A stretch of DNA of 64,000 nt from NCBI GenBank assembly GCA_027559495.1, contig JAMXSV010000001.1:558001-622000 (forward strand), given 5' to 3'. The notes beneath the pieces are model-generated. The model saw nothing but the letters and a program-made list of their open reading frames with translations, was not told where the DNA came from and did no database searches. The DNA is from Aurifilum marmelostoma. Lineage: Eukaryota > Ascomycota > Sordariomycetes > Diaporthales > Cryphonectriaceae. Positions 33,903 to 44,717 of this stretch are shown here, piece by piece (positions within the stretch are counted from its first letter, which is position 1; every line of letters begins with the position of its first letter). Made by a program: the position numbers and the translations under genes.

Positions 33903-34483
33903 GTTGAAGGCCTTGAGGCGGGTAGCAAATCCCATACGAGAAAGCGTTTGTTGTAATGCGACTGTTACTGAGGTCTGTATGTATCACTTAAGAAAGGGCA
34001 GCATTGGATGACATGTGTCTCACAACGTAAATGCACGATCGTTCGAGTCAATCAAGCACATGATAGGTATACAAGTCAGGTCACAAAGTTGACAGAATGG
34101 CAAACAAGACATCTATCTGTGCGAGGTTGCATTTGAAAGCCCATTGAGATCCGCCGCCCATTGGTATAGTATAGTAATGACTTGGTCAGTCCATGAAACG
34201 CCTTGCCGTCAACTCCGATCCCAGATCAAATACACCGCCAGCACCCCTTCCTTATAGAACTCCGAAATGAACAATTCTAATACATATCGGCCTGACACTG
34301 TGGGGAGCAGCCAGTGCAAGGTTTGTTTCCTGGTAGATCCTTCTCCACAGATGGCCTGTAGCCAAGCGAGCGTGTTCACACACATACGCACCACGCACAG
34401 CAACTTCTCAAAGCGACGGCTTGTTTCCCTTCTTCCTCCCACGGGTGGGGACTCTGGTCATCATCCCGCGCGCCAGATGGACC
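33141..34483. other. Convergent 3' intergenic region MDM34 / YAF9
   Basis: 1.3 kb without a recognisable gene. Holds a (TG)19 microsatellite and T-rich tracts near 33258-33290. Confidence 0.6.
33861..33898 (+). repeat. (TG)19 microsatellite
   Basis: Perfect TG dinucleotide run in the gap between MDM34 and YAF9. Confidence 0.95.
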
Positions 34484-35342
34484 CTATGCCGTCATGGCAA
34501 GCTCCCCTCTGCCCTCCTCCTTGAGGCGCTGCAGCCTGGCGGTCATGTCCTCGATGGCCTTCTCGTCCTTCTCGCGCATCTGACGGACCTCGTCCATGGC
34601 GCGGCGGATCATGTCCATCTCGAGCTTCTCGGCCTCGGCGCTGAAGGGCTGGCCTGGGCTGGACCGCATGGGGATCATGGCGCTGCGCTCAATCACGCCG
34701 CCCTCGCTCCGCTTCGGCTGGCCGTCCTTTGGTCCACCGCCAGCAGCCCCGCCCTTGCCCTCTTGCCCCCGCAGCGCTGCTGCTACCGCCCTTCCTAGAG
34801 GTCGCCGGGGCGGTGAAGTTTGGGTTGGAGGGGGCGACGGCGCCGCTGGTGAGTATGTCGAAGAAGTGCTCAAAGGGCTCGTTGAAGAGCTGCTCCTCGT
34901 AGACCCAGCTGACGACCTCGCCGTTGGCGACCATGGCGGCACGCTCGGCATCGGAGCCGTAGGCGTGCAGGCGCAGGTGGTGGTAGAGGGTCTGGGGCTT
35001 CTCGCCGGACTCGGGAACGTAGTAGAGCTTGATGGCGATCTCGAACTCGCCCCAGCCCGTCTCCTCGACGACAAAGGCACGGCCGTGCTGGCCGTCGATC
35101 ATGCGCACGTGGTTCGGGATGGACTCGTGCAGCTTGAACTGGACGCGGCGGAGCCAGTAGGTGATGTCGGTGTCGTCGACGCCCTTGACAAAGACGGTCC
35201 AGCTGTGGGTGTGGTCATCGGGCACATGGCTGGGTTTGGGGTTCTTCTCCGGGTCAAAAGGCCTCGCGGTGGTGCCGTAGACGAATGGGCGTGACACCTG
35301 GCGGCCCTTGACGCGTTTTCCCTGGGCTGAAGACGGGGCCAT
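34484..35342 (-). CDS. YAF9: YEATS-domain protein Yaf9 (SWR1/NuA4 subunit); one frameshift
   Basis: Reader of acylated histone H3 lysines shared by the SWR1 and NuA4 chromatin complexes (family knowledge). The YEATS domain covers about residues 8-145: GRQVSRPFVYGTTARPF, DDHTHSWTVFVKGVDD, WLRRVQFKLHESIPN, GWGEFEIAIKLYYV and LYHHLRLHAYG. A coiled coil follows (EAEKLEMDMIRRAMDEVRQM, then DMTARLQRLKEEG), as in other Yaf9 proteins. These two parts are in different frames. Removing one base from the C5 run at 34766-34770 joins them as SSSAAGQEGKGG, so a surplus base in the sequence or allele is the likely cause. ATG 35342 (MAPSSAQGKRVKG) is preferred because the family starts close to this block; in-frame ATGs at 35396 and 35423 would add 18 or 27 residues. 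Confidence 0.88.
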
Positions 35343-36607
35343 GATGGCTGCTGCTTGGGCGGTGGAGAGAGACTTGCGAGGTGCATGGCGGGACATCCTT
35401 TTTTTTTTTTTTTCTAGGGCCACCGGCGGGCGGGCGCTTTATCTCTTATAGGCGATTCTAACGTGACTGGGTTGGGGGTCCTTTGGGGGACGGGCAGGCG
35501 GCACACAGGCACACAGAGGCACACGCTCACACAATCCAACGGCAGGAAGGAAAGCAGTCCCTGTTAGGCGGGAACTAGGTGAGGAAGGTCTCACTCTCGG
35601 GGGGGCACCTGAACTAGGAACTCAAAAAGTATGTATCCTTTCTTGCAGAGGAAATCGTCAATGTGAACGCCTGGTGAAGATAAAGAAGAAAAAAAAATGG
35701 GACAGACACAAGAGATGAAAGCTCGTCATGCAGCAGATGGAGGAGGAGACAAAAAGGTTTTATACTGGGGGAAAATATGCACGACACAGGACTGGATGTT
35801 GACAAGTCGGCAGCAGCAGCGTCGAGGTTGGGGACCAAACCCACCACTCACTCTTCTCCGCCATACAGACACGCCCAAGTGATGTGAAAAGTACCCGCTT
35901 AACACGGACCAGCTGGCTGCTAGCGTGTTTGGGTGTCTGCAGTTGCCTTTTCTTCAGTGGGGACCTGACCCTGCAGCTTTTCTTCTGCACGCCCCCCAAG
36001 GCCCTGTACCCCTGCACTGACCCCTCCTTTAGCGCAGTAGCACAAGCAACAGCACAGCACAGGCCTCAGCTCCCCTAGCTTCCCAGAGCTTGGTTGGGCA
36101 GCTGCAGCTGTGGGCAGCATCCATGATCTCATCATCGACAAGGTGTTAGTTACTACTATATTGCTGTAATCACCACCATGAAATATTATTTTGAACTTGC
36201 ATGACGAGCTTGGAAGTATGTCTGGGTGAAGATACCTATCACTCTTTACACATATATCCATTTTCAACCAAAGTAGACAAGGCTGGGACTGGCTTACTTG
36301 GGCTTATGAACTGGTAAGGGTCCTTCTACCTTCCTTACTCAGTTTACGTACATCTCTTTGGGGGGAATGACTTCAAAATAGCTGACCCTTACTCTTAAAC
36401 ATAACCTCTAACCTCGCCCTGCTAATTGTTTGCCAGGCTGACCTTTTCCCTCGTCGCCACTCATTCATCATATAAGAGGACCTTCCAGTTGTTTGGACAG
36501 AAGATTCTGAGCTACTCTCTATTCATAATACACCCTGATCAGCTTGGACAAAAGTCTTATTAAAAAGTGGCCTGACTCCTGTCTACCATCATACTCATTC
36601 CAACACC

Positions 36608-36670
<63 letters not shown>

Positions 36671-36677
36671 GGTCATC
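35343..36677. other. Divergent promoter region YAF9 / COQ11
   Basis: 1.3 kb. Contains a T15 run at about 35400-35414 just upstream of YAF9, an A8 run near 35690 and the long AC repeat ahead of COQ11. No coding region recognised. Confidence 0.6.
36611..36668 (+). repeat. (AC)29 microsatellite directly before the COQ11 start codon
   Basis: 58 bp of perfect AC dinucleotide, ending nine bases before the ATG at 36678, so it is almost certainly part of the transcript leader. Confidence 0.95.
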
Positions 36678-37137
36678 ATGTCAAAGGCAGCAACAGCAAA
36701 GAAGATCATCGTCTGTGGAGGAAACGGCTTCCTCGGCTCAAGGATATGTAAATACGCCGTCGCCAGAGGGTGGGACGTCACCTCGATCAGGTGAGAGCTC
36801 TCCTCGTCCCTCTGTCTTGCTGCTCTTCATCACTGACATCCTCTCCTCCTCTTTTTCTTTCCCCCTTTCCAGTCGCTCAGGCGAGCCCAAGTGGTCAGCC
36901 GTAACCTCCTCCCCAGATCCGCCCTCCTGGTCCCACAAGGTCGCCTGGGAGCGTGCCGACATCTTCCAGCCCGCCACCTACGCGCCCCTCCTCACCGGCG
37001 CCGACTACGTCGTCCACTCCATGGGCATCCTCCTCGAGGCAGACTACAAGGGTGTCGTGTCAGGCCAGGAGTCGCCCATCTCAGGCCTCCGCAAGGCCTT
37101 CTCCCCCGACAAGGCCCGCGGCAGCCCCAACCCCCTT

Positions 37138-37174
<37 letters not shown>

Positions 37175-37692
37175 GGAACGACGCCGGCGACAGCAGCAGC
37201 TACAGGAAGCCCGCGGCGGCGGCGGCAGACGGCCAGCTGACCTACGAGATGATGAACCGCGACTCGGCCGTCCTCCTCGCCCGCGCCGCAAACGAAAAGA
37301 ACGCCTCCGCCTTCCTCTACGTCTCCGCCGCGGGCGGCGCCCCCGTCCTTCCATCCCGCTACATCACCACCAAGCGCGACGCAGAGGGCCTCATCGCCAG
37401 CGAGTTCCCCCGCATGCGCGGCGTCTTCATCCGCCCGCCTTTTCTCTACGACTCCAGCCGCGCCTTCACGCTGCCCATGGCGGCGGCCGCCGGGGCCGGG
37501 GCCCTGTTCAACGGGCTGACGCGCGGCGTCCTGGGCGGGTTCCTGGGTGCGGCTGGGGCGAAGCCCCTGCGGGTGGACGTTGTTGCCAGGGCGGCCGTGG
37601 AGGCGCTCGAGGAGGAGGGGACGAGGGGGCCCGTCGAGGTGCCGGAGCTGGAGGACCTGGCCGAGAGGGCGTGGAGGAAGGGAATGCTGTGA
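36678..37692 (+). CDS. COQ11: Mitochondrial NAD(P)-binding SDR protein, Coq11 type
   Basis: Atypical short-chain dehydrogenase/NDUFA9-like protein; the yeast homologue Coq11 (YLR290C) is associated with the coenzyme Q synthome. Exons 36678-36790 and 36873-37692, intron 36791-36872; 310 aa. The Rossmann dinucleotide-binding motif is KKIIVCGGNGFLGSRI at the N-terminus (GxxGxxG). Other family blocks are ADYVVHSMGILLEADYKG, FLYVSAAGGAPVLPSRYITTK with the Y-x-x-x-K pair, AEGLIASEFPRMRGVFIRPPFLYD and KPLRVDVVARAAVEAL. Between the strand with HSMGILLE and the block LTYEMMNRDSAVLLARAANE sits an insert with a polyglutamine run (about 11 Q) and alanine repeats. The short start MSKAATAKK before the Rossmann strand leaves no classical presequence; a longer N-terminus would have to read through the AC repeat. 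Confidence 0.85.
37141..37173 (+). repeat. CAG repeat encoding polyglutamine in COQ11
   Basis: Ten CAG and one CAA triplet in a row inside the SDR domain insert, in frame. Confidence 0.92.
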
Positions 37693-38101
37693 GGTGGTTT
37701 GTGTGTGTAGATGTACGTATTGTATGATTATAGGGCGGGTTCTGGATGGATATATAGAAGGGGAAGGGCAAAAAAAAAAAAAAAGGGGGGAAAAAAAAAT
37801 AGAATCTAGAACGATACATACAAGCTGGGGCACTCTTGATACCTCTCTTATTTTGTCAATAAAGGAACAAAAGTTTATATGTTGCGCCCTGTTGGATCCA
37901 AGCCTGCGTCTGCAGCTCGTGCCTCACCCTACCATAGGAGTATCTATAGTCCCAACAATTACTCCAAGCGGTACGCACTATCCCAGATGCTCACTCATGA
38001 TATCCTATTCTGAAAGACAAAGAGCCAGCCAGCCATGTCCAACGCCGAATCTATGCAATAAGAAATCCACACTCACCAACAACACCCTTGGGCCCCTCTC
38101 C
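37693..38101. other. Convergent 3' intergenic region COQ11 / nucleoside transporter
   Basis: About 400 bp with A14 and A9 runs near 37770-37799. No gene seen. Confidence 0.6.
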
Positions 38102-39757
38102 CTACAGTCCCGTGACCGTAAAGCTCAAGAGACTCCCGGCTGCCAGCCCGATGACCAGGCAGAGCCCCATGAACCCGCCCGCAGCCTCCCTCTCGGCCTC
38201 GTCCACACCCTCAGCAGCCGCCATCATCGCATTCGACGCCAGCCAGCCGTTGCTCAGCCCGAACGGCACCTGGACGACAACCAGATAAAACAGGTCGCTG
38301 CTCACGACGGCGCCGGCGCCATGCAGGTTGCACAGCAGGTATAGAGGCAGTGCGGCGAACCGCACGAGGCCGAACAGGAACAAGGAGGCGGGTCGGCGGC
38401 GGGCGCGGGCGTTGAGGGGTCCGGTGGTAGTCACACGGCCGGCGAGGTCGCCCGTGTTCCAGGCGAGGAAGGACAGCGGGATGAAGACCTCTGGGTCGAG
38501 GAGACGGCTGCGCGGCGGTGGGTGCACCGAGAGGATCTTGGACGTGAAGACGGGGAACAGGCCGATGGTTGCCACGAAGCAGATGGCCACGGAGCCCGCG
38601 GCCCAGTGGAGCTTGCGGAAGAGGGCCGCGATGGAGACCACTTTGCGTGTCGTCCGCTGTTGGTGGCCACCACCAGCCGCCCCATCATCGTCGTTGTCGT
38701 CGATATTGTCGTCCAGTCTCGCGACACGGGCCGCGGTGAGGCGATGGTGGCGCCTAGCCAGTGGGATGAATGACACCAGCGTGACGACGGACATGAATAC
38801 AGCCGTCAGGAAGTATATGAAAGCTGCGTCACCTAGGGCATCGTCCTCTCCGTTCGTCCGTGCGCCAACGTTCTTAGGAGGACTCTCAGCAGCGTCGGTT
38901 GTTGGTTTCGGCGGTCGCACGACCAGCACCGAAACCATCTGCGCCAGAGCGGGCAGCACGCCGGCAAGACCCTGGCCCGCCATGATGGCCTGGGTGTACT
39001 CGGACCGCCCGAAGCTGGCGGCAAAGGCAAAGGCACCGTTCTGGAAGAGGCCGGTGGCCAGCGCCGAGAAACACACGTCTATCAGCAGGAATCCGAGGTA
39101 GGCTTCGGGAGAGATGTCGCGGAAGAGGGAGGTGGAGAGGGTTAGCAGGGCAAAGGCGAGGGTGTTGATGACGAGCCCCAGCTTGATACGGTTGGCGTAG
39201 TCGGCACCACGCTGCATGTGGGTGAGGAGGAGGGTCGCGGCCAGGTTGGTGATGGTCGAGACGGTGAGGATGGAGGACTGGAACGTGCGCGCGATAGACG
39301 GGTGCGCAAAGAAGCGCGAGGCAAAGTACGGAGCGGCGGCTAGGAACATATTCCTGCATCAGAGAGACGGTGCACACAGAGTCAGCAAGGCAGGTAGGTA
39401 CTTGGTGATGATGGTTGAGACCATGGAGGACGAGAAGCAGAGACGACGGAAGAGGCATCTTTACCAGGCCCATAGCATGGCCACGCCGAGGAGGGCAAAG
39501 ATGGTGTACTCGAACCACGAGAACGGCACATCTCCGACCTCGAAGCTGTCGCCCTCGCCCTCTGTCGTGTTGCCCTCCTCAATGACACCGTCTGATGATG
39601 TCCGCAGCGGCTCATACTCCTCCGGGTTGGCACTGCGCGTGCTCTTTGCGCTGCCTCTGCCGGTGAGGATGCCTCGTAGCCTGTTCATGTTGATGATGTC
39701 GGTCAGGGAAGAAGACGAGGAGGTGGTTGATGGGCCAGCATCTGTCGTCCTCGGCAT
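38102..39757 (-). CDS. FUN26: Equilibrative nucleoside transporter (Fun26/ENT family)
   Basis: Membrane transporter of the SLC29/ENT family; yeast Fun26 is vacuolar and moves nucleosides and related molecules. Exons 39757-39465 and 39353-38102, intron 39354-39464; 514 aa. A hydrophilic N-terminal tail precedes TM1, which crosses the intron: FEYTIFALLGVAMLWAW-NMFLAAAPYF, the classic ENT start. Further segments include TNLAATLLLTHMQRGADYANRI, LLIDVCFSALATGLFQNGAFAFAASF and SEYTQAIMAGQGLAGVLPAL, both matching ENT TM4/TM5 consensus, an acidic cytoplasmic loop (DDNIDDNDDD) and a C-terminal FGLSNGWLASNAMM helix. About eleven membrane segments fit the family. ATG 39757 is the most upstream Met in the open frame preceding the acidic tail; Met 39688 is an alternative start. 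Confidence 0.9.
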
Positions 39758-41269
39758 GTCGCCCGAGAGGAACAAGGCGGGGAGGGAGATGGCCAAGAAA
39801 TTAAAAGATGGGACGGCCCGTTGAGCCACGACGACTGGTGATCTATTCCAGCTCTTGACTGCTTCTCCTCGACCTTGGCTGACCACCTCCCACGACGACC
39901 GGCGGTGCAACAATCAACAGCTACTCCCCGTGACGAGCGCCACAGCAGAGTTGTGTTATCTCCCGCAACAGCCACTGCGCTGCGGGTTCGGCCGTGCGTC
40001 CTGTATTGTCATGTGTTGTCGACAGCTGTGGATGTCGTCTGTCTCGGACAGATCACAAGGGCGTTGTCGAAGGCGGGACGTTGGAAATGCTACGGATACA
40101 ATTGGCGGCAGTGGGGGCGAGGAGGGGGTTACATACAGTCAGTAGTACCTCGTAGTGCTAGGTACGTGCTGTGGTGCCCGGGGTAATTACTGCGCTATAG
40201 TACGCTGTAGCAGGTACCACTAATCTGGTCCCGTCCAGACCTGCTCAGGTGGTCCCCTGTACCGTGCCCCTCCCCCCACGCATCTGACCCCACGAGGCTC
40301 CACCTGGTCAGGGCCTACGTTGTAGTTGTTGTACTGTACCTTTTGGGGTTTTACTGCACAACCCTCCTCAGCTTTCAGTCTCGAGGCGACAGGTCAGTCC
40401 ATTCTGGCGAACAGGTGAGGAAGAGGACGAGGACGAGGACGGAAGAAGGCAGAAGCGATCTAGCCTGATTTCGAATGAATCAAACAAATCAGCCTATGTT
40501 TTTTTTTTTTCAATATATATATATATACTTGCCCTTAGCAGCAGCTGCTTAGACAGACAACCTGGCGAGGTAACTCTCTCCACAGAGCCATGCTCAATCT
40601 TTCCATGTTCAAAGATGGAATAGGACAGTCACACAAAGGCTATCCCACATGTGCCGCCCAAGGCAGGTGAGTTATACTTGTGCCCGAGAAAGGCTGCTCT
40701 TCATAGACATCTGCCCAGCGCCATCATTAATTTGCACTCTTCAACACACTACTTTCACGGCTTATGGGCAAGGGATGGCCAGCCGCTCCGAGATCACATT
40801 GCTGTGGCGGTTGAGGTGTTGTAGATTGTCATCAGCAGAAGAGCCAGCAGTCTTGACAGCATGAGCCCCAGATGCTCTGATAGATGAGGTGCTAACATCA
40901 GATGTCAACTGCTGCTCCATCTCATACAGATTCATGTCGTAACTCCTTCAGATCATCCATCCATTGGTCTTTGGTGTGTCTTCTTCCTCCTCAAAATGCT
41001 GTTGTGTGAACAACACATGACGCTTGAGACTTCACCCCAGCCCCTCGACTTTGGGAATTATTCCATCACCCTAGGCAACCTCCTCATGACTGGCGCCCGC
41101 AGAAAGCCCTCCTTCAACTTCCCAGCTATTGCAACAGCCATATTGTCCCTGCCATCACAGAAAAGATAAAAATCACACAATCGCTCGTCAGCAAGAAATT
41201 CCAATTCATCAGAGACAAGTTGGGGTCGGAAATGGATGAGCATATATATATATATGTCTCTCATTTGGC
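39758..41269. other. Intergenic region upstream of FUN26
   Basis: 1.5 kb without a recognisable gene. A T11 run at about 40500-40510 is followed by a TA repeat at 40513-40527; a second TA repeat lies near 41241-41255. Several short palindromic TAGTACC-type motifs occur around 40140-40220. Confidence 0.55.
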
Positions 41270-42158
41270 TTACCCCCAATCCTCCCCTTGTCTCCTCACA
41301 ATGCCAAACTGTCCCGTGATATCCAGATCCTGGGCGTCAACATCCTCGAAGCCGTACTTGCTGTACAATGTATACCCGTACGCCGAGGATTCCAGGAATG
41401 CAGGTATGCCCTCTGCATCTGCGAGCTCAGTGCCCCACCTCAGCAGGGCGGACGCTGCGCCGAGGCCGCGATGGGCTGGGTGACAGACCAATGTGCCCAG
41501 GTCTGATGCAGTTTCATGTAACAATTAGATCAGGATCTCTGTTCCGGGGCCCCAGAGCTTCCATGAACACTCTTTCCCTAGCTTCAAGCAAAGATAGAAG
41601 TAATGTGGCGAGCAGGAAGGCGCATAAATATGTATAGATACAGTCATAGAGGCACACCAAAGTGAGGGATACAGAGGAGCAAGACTCACGCAGACAAGCA
41701 ACTCTCGCCATCCACTTCCTCCGAAACTCATGCAGTCCCCCAACAAAAGCATTATACACCCGAGGATTCGTCCCCTTCCCGAGAATTTCCTCCGTCATGT
41801 CCACATAAGCGGCATACTCCTCTTGAGGGGCTCCGGCCTCCCGGACGAGTCTCCATTTGGCGATCGCCACGATCTCGCTCTTGCCCTCATCGAGTGATAC
41901 CAGCTCAGCAACCATGATGAAGGTCTCGACGGGAGGGGGAGGTGACGTTGTGTCCTGCCCTCCCGGTCCGGCGCCGCCAGTGTCCGGCGGGAACAGCCTG
42001 GCTGCATACTTGGCCCGCGCACTCGCACTGCCGCCCCCCGGGAATATCAGGTTCGTGGGTGCGACCGAGGCGAAGCCGGCGAAGTAGACATTAGTTATAG
42101 GCTCCGTGTCGGCGGGCGTGGCACGGCGGATCCGGATCGCTGGTTTCGGGCCCGTCAT
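41270..42158 (-). CDS. GNAT-family N-acetyltransferase
   Basis: Predicted acetyl-CoA-dependent acetyltransferase; substrate unknown. Exons 42158-41690 and 41502-41270, intron 41503-41689 (187 bp); 233 aa. The N-terminal part (IRIRRATPADTEPITNVYFAGF) is the usual first strand and helix of the GNAT fold. The acetyl-CoA-binding motif lies just after the intron: LGTLVCHPAHRGLGAASALLRWG, i.e. the R-G-x-G-x-A type loop. The C-terminal LESSAYGYTLYSKYGFEDVD is the standard late strand (YxKxGF). A Pro/Gly-rich loop (TGGAGPGGQDTTSPPPP) is inserted between the N-terminal helices and the following strand. The splice is supported because only it puts the conserved CoA loop in frame with the N-terminus. 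Confidence 0.85.
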
Positions 42159-42580
42159 GGTGATTGCTATCGCGGTGAACTTTGACTATCTAGAGTGTAT
42201 AACCAGCCAGTTGGCAATTTGCGCATCCTAAAGGTGCAGCATGACGAGTCAAAATTAACATAACACCGTTGGATAATGAGATGGTATCAGTATTAGGTCA
42301 GCTAGGTGTGATTGTCTCTTGCTTCACTGGTGAAGGCTGGTGACTGCGCATGAGTCACAGGTCAACGCGCATTCTCTCATGTGCTGAAAACAAGGGGGCC
42401 TTCCTGCACAGGGGTTTGGGGTATCAATTGCATACCAGGGGGGAATACCAATACCATTCCACTGCAAAGGGACTAAGGAACATGACCCACTTCCATCGTT
42501 GAGTCCCTATGCTCGCTTGGTAAAAGGTCAACGCTATGCTCTGCTTCCGTTTCAGATGAAGAAATTGTCGTTTCCACTAC
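42159..42580. other. Intergenic region between GNAT gene and haspin
   Basis: About 420 bp, containing the promoter of the GNAT gene and the haspin 3' flank. Nothing distinctive seen. Confidence 0.55.
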
Positions 42581-44225
42581 TCAATCAGCCGGAGGTCTTG
42601 TTTTCTTTCTTGGTGACCGCCGCAGATGCGCATCATCTGTCCGGCTCGCTGTCCTCGCTTCTATTATGCTCTCTTCTCCTACCATGGAGTATCCTTCTCC
42701 AGCCGAGCCGGCGAGCTGTTCCTCCGTGATCCAGCCCGCCTCTGCCGCAAATTCCACGATATCTTCTGCGCTGGAGAATGACATGATTTCCAGCGGGGAC
42801 TCGGGGTTGAGATGGGTCCAAAACTCTCGTGACTCCTTCTGGAAGGCCGTGAGCTCCTTCTTGGAGCCCTGGAAGCTAGTGGTCAGGTACTCGTAGAGGT
42901 AGGCTAGCCACAGGACGTTGGTATATGGGTGTTGACGCAGCCAAGATATAGGAGACCCGAAGAGGTCCTTCTCGTAGGGTCCGTTGTGTGCCTCCGGCGG
43001 TAACCACAGACGATCACCCTTGATCAGATAGGAACGCATCTGGCGGTAGACTTTGCACTGCTTCGCATGGGTGCTGGTAAACAGGCCGAGGTCCCTCTCG
43101 AGATCGTTGGCGACAGGTGCAACGTCAGGAGAGCTGATGTCTTCTGCTCGTGAGAGACCATAGTCGAGGATCGTCACATCGAGGCCAGAGTACCCAAACT
43201 GACAGGCAGACTTGTCAATCTTTGGCCTCGACGGGTTGACCTGACGAACGCAAATATTACCTTCGTGGAGGTCACGGTGCTGCACTATATGTAAGTCTTC
43301 TGTAATATTGTGTACCTTCAGTTCCAGACAGGCCTACCTCAAATCTGATCAGATTCTCCGCTCTAGCCAAGGCCACAGCAACACCGAGAAGGACATCCCA
43401 GATCTGCGCAGCTGACTCGATGGCCAGGTCCTCCAGCGCCGTGCCCGCGTCACCCAGCTCAACAACAAGAAATCGGGTGTCTTTTAGGTACCGACTGGGA
43501 CTCGGATAGAATTGCAGGCGGTCGGGGTCTTTCCGTTTGGCTCTCCTGTGAAATGTTTGATGTGTTTCGAGAAGGCCGGGGGTCGTCTTGCCCTCCACAA
43601 TGTATTTCTCCTTGTAGATGACGAAGCCAGGGATGTCGGCGACAAGCTCAGAGATCTTGAGCTCACCATGCAGGTCATCCTCTCCATGTGGCACCTCATC
43701 GACAAGTCCAGATCTCTGTTGAGCCTTGGTCTGTGGCTTAAGGGGCGACTCGAGACGGATAACCTTGATGATGCTGGTGCCGCGCTCGTTTGTGACCCGG
43801 TAAACCTCTGCATAAGATGCCTCCGCGATCTTCTCAATGCGGTCGCCCAGCGGGCATACATCTTCCCAGGCCAGCACACGCAGACATTCTTCCTGTTCAA
43901 GCTCGTGTAGCGGCGTCGAAATGCTCGGTCTCGCCCTCCGCCTGGGTTGCTGTGGCGTCTCGGGTGCTGGAGCTTCTGGTGTTGGAGAAGGCAGGATGAG
44001 GATGGCTTCTTTCTTGGGCGAAACAGGCTGCCGCTCATCCCGGATGCTTATGGATCCGATCTTGGTGGTTAGGTCCTTGACGCTGGCATCATCTCCTGCT
44101 CCAGCATTCTTTGTCGCCGCTGTAGCAACAGACATGTTTGCGTCAAGCTCGGCCAAGGGCATCATCCCTCGCTGAGGCTTCCTGGCCCGTTTGCCATATG
44201 TTCGCACCGACTGTGAGCGAGACAT
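42581..44225 (-). CDS. Haspin-type protein kinase
   Basis: Haspin phosphorylates histone H3 Thr3 at centromeres in mitosis to recruit the chromosomal passenger complex (family knowledge). Exons 44225-43338 and 43279-42581, intron 43280-43337 (58 bp); 528 aa. Disordered basic N-terminus to about residue 110. The kinase domain starts with CPLGDRIEKIAEASYAEVYRV (glycine-rich loop) and TSIIKVIRLE (the VAIK lysine). The catalytic loop HRDLHEGNI opens exon 2 and the metal-binding segment is ILDYGLSRAED, where DYG replaces DFG, a haspin hallmark. The acceptor was placed at tgcag before CACCGT because it gives IRFE-HRDLHEGN in phase 0; an upstream AG at 43285 gives the wrong phase. The C-terminal tail is basic (LRRSPRKKTRP). 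It is divergent from the CCDC47 gene. Confidence 0.92.
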
Positions 44226-44717
44226 TGTTTCATATGGCTGCAGACATTTCCAAATGTTGCAGAAAGTCGGATATCAGCAGTGATTAGTTGAAGGGCCCTA
44301 TGGTCTCGAGAGCTGGCTGAGCTCTTGGAGTTTTGCCTGCTGCCTTGGTCCCTTCCTTCTTTTCTGATTTCGCCGCTCACAGAGTAGGAAGGAGACAGAT
44401 CAATGTCTAAAGCAGGTAACCCTGTTGTTGAAGTTCAAGGGTAGTAAAGTGTTAAAGAGTGTGTTGAAGAAGGGAAGGCGCTGCTGTGACAAGGCAAAGC
44501 CGTTGACAGGGCAACCAGAGACGCCTTGCCGGTTCGGGCTGAGTGCAGATTCAGGGACCCTGACCCTGGCCATGACTTGCAAATGCAATTGCAGGTTGCA
44601 GCAAGGCGCTATCTTTTCCGGCCTCGCTGTTACGTACTTGTCTTTTGCCCTCTTTCCTTCTTCTCTCGACCAGCTCGCAGCCGCCTGCCAACTCATTGCG
44701 AGACACCACCACCGACA
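44226..44717. other. Divergent promoter haspin / CCDC47
   Basis: About 490 bp shared by two divergently transcribed genes; no coding region or distinctive repeat seen. Confidence 0.6.

Noticed and set aside
43272..43285. Alternative acceptor tatag at 43285 for haspin exon 2
   Set aside because: It leaves exon 2 in a phase that does not match exon 1; the acceptor tgcag five bases later gives the conserved FEHRDLHEGN.
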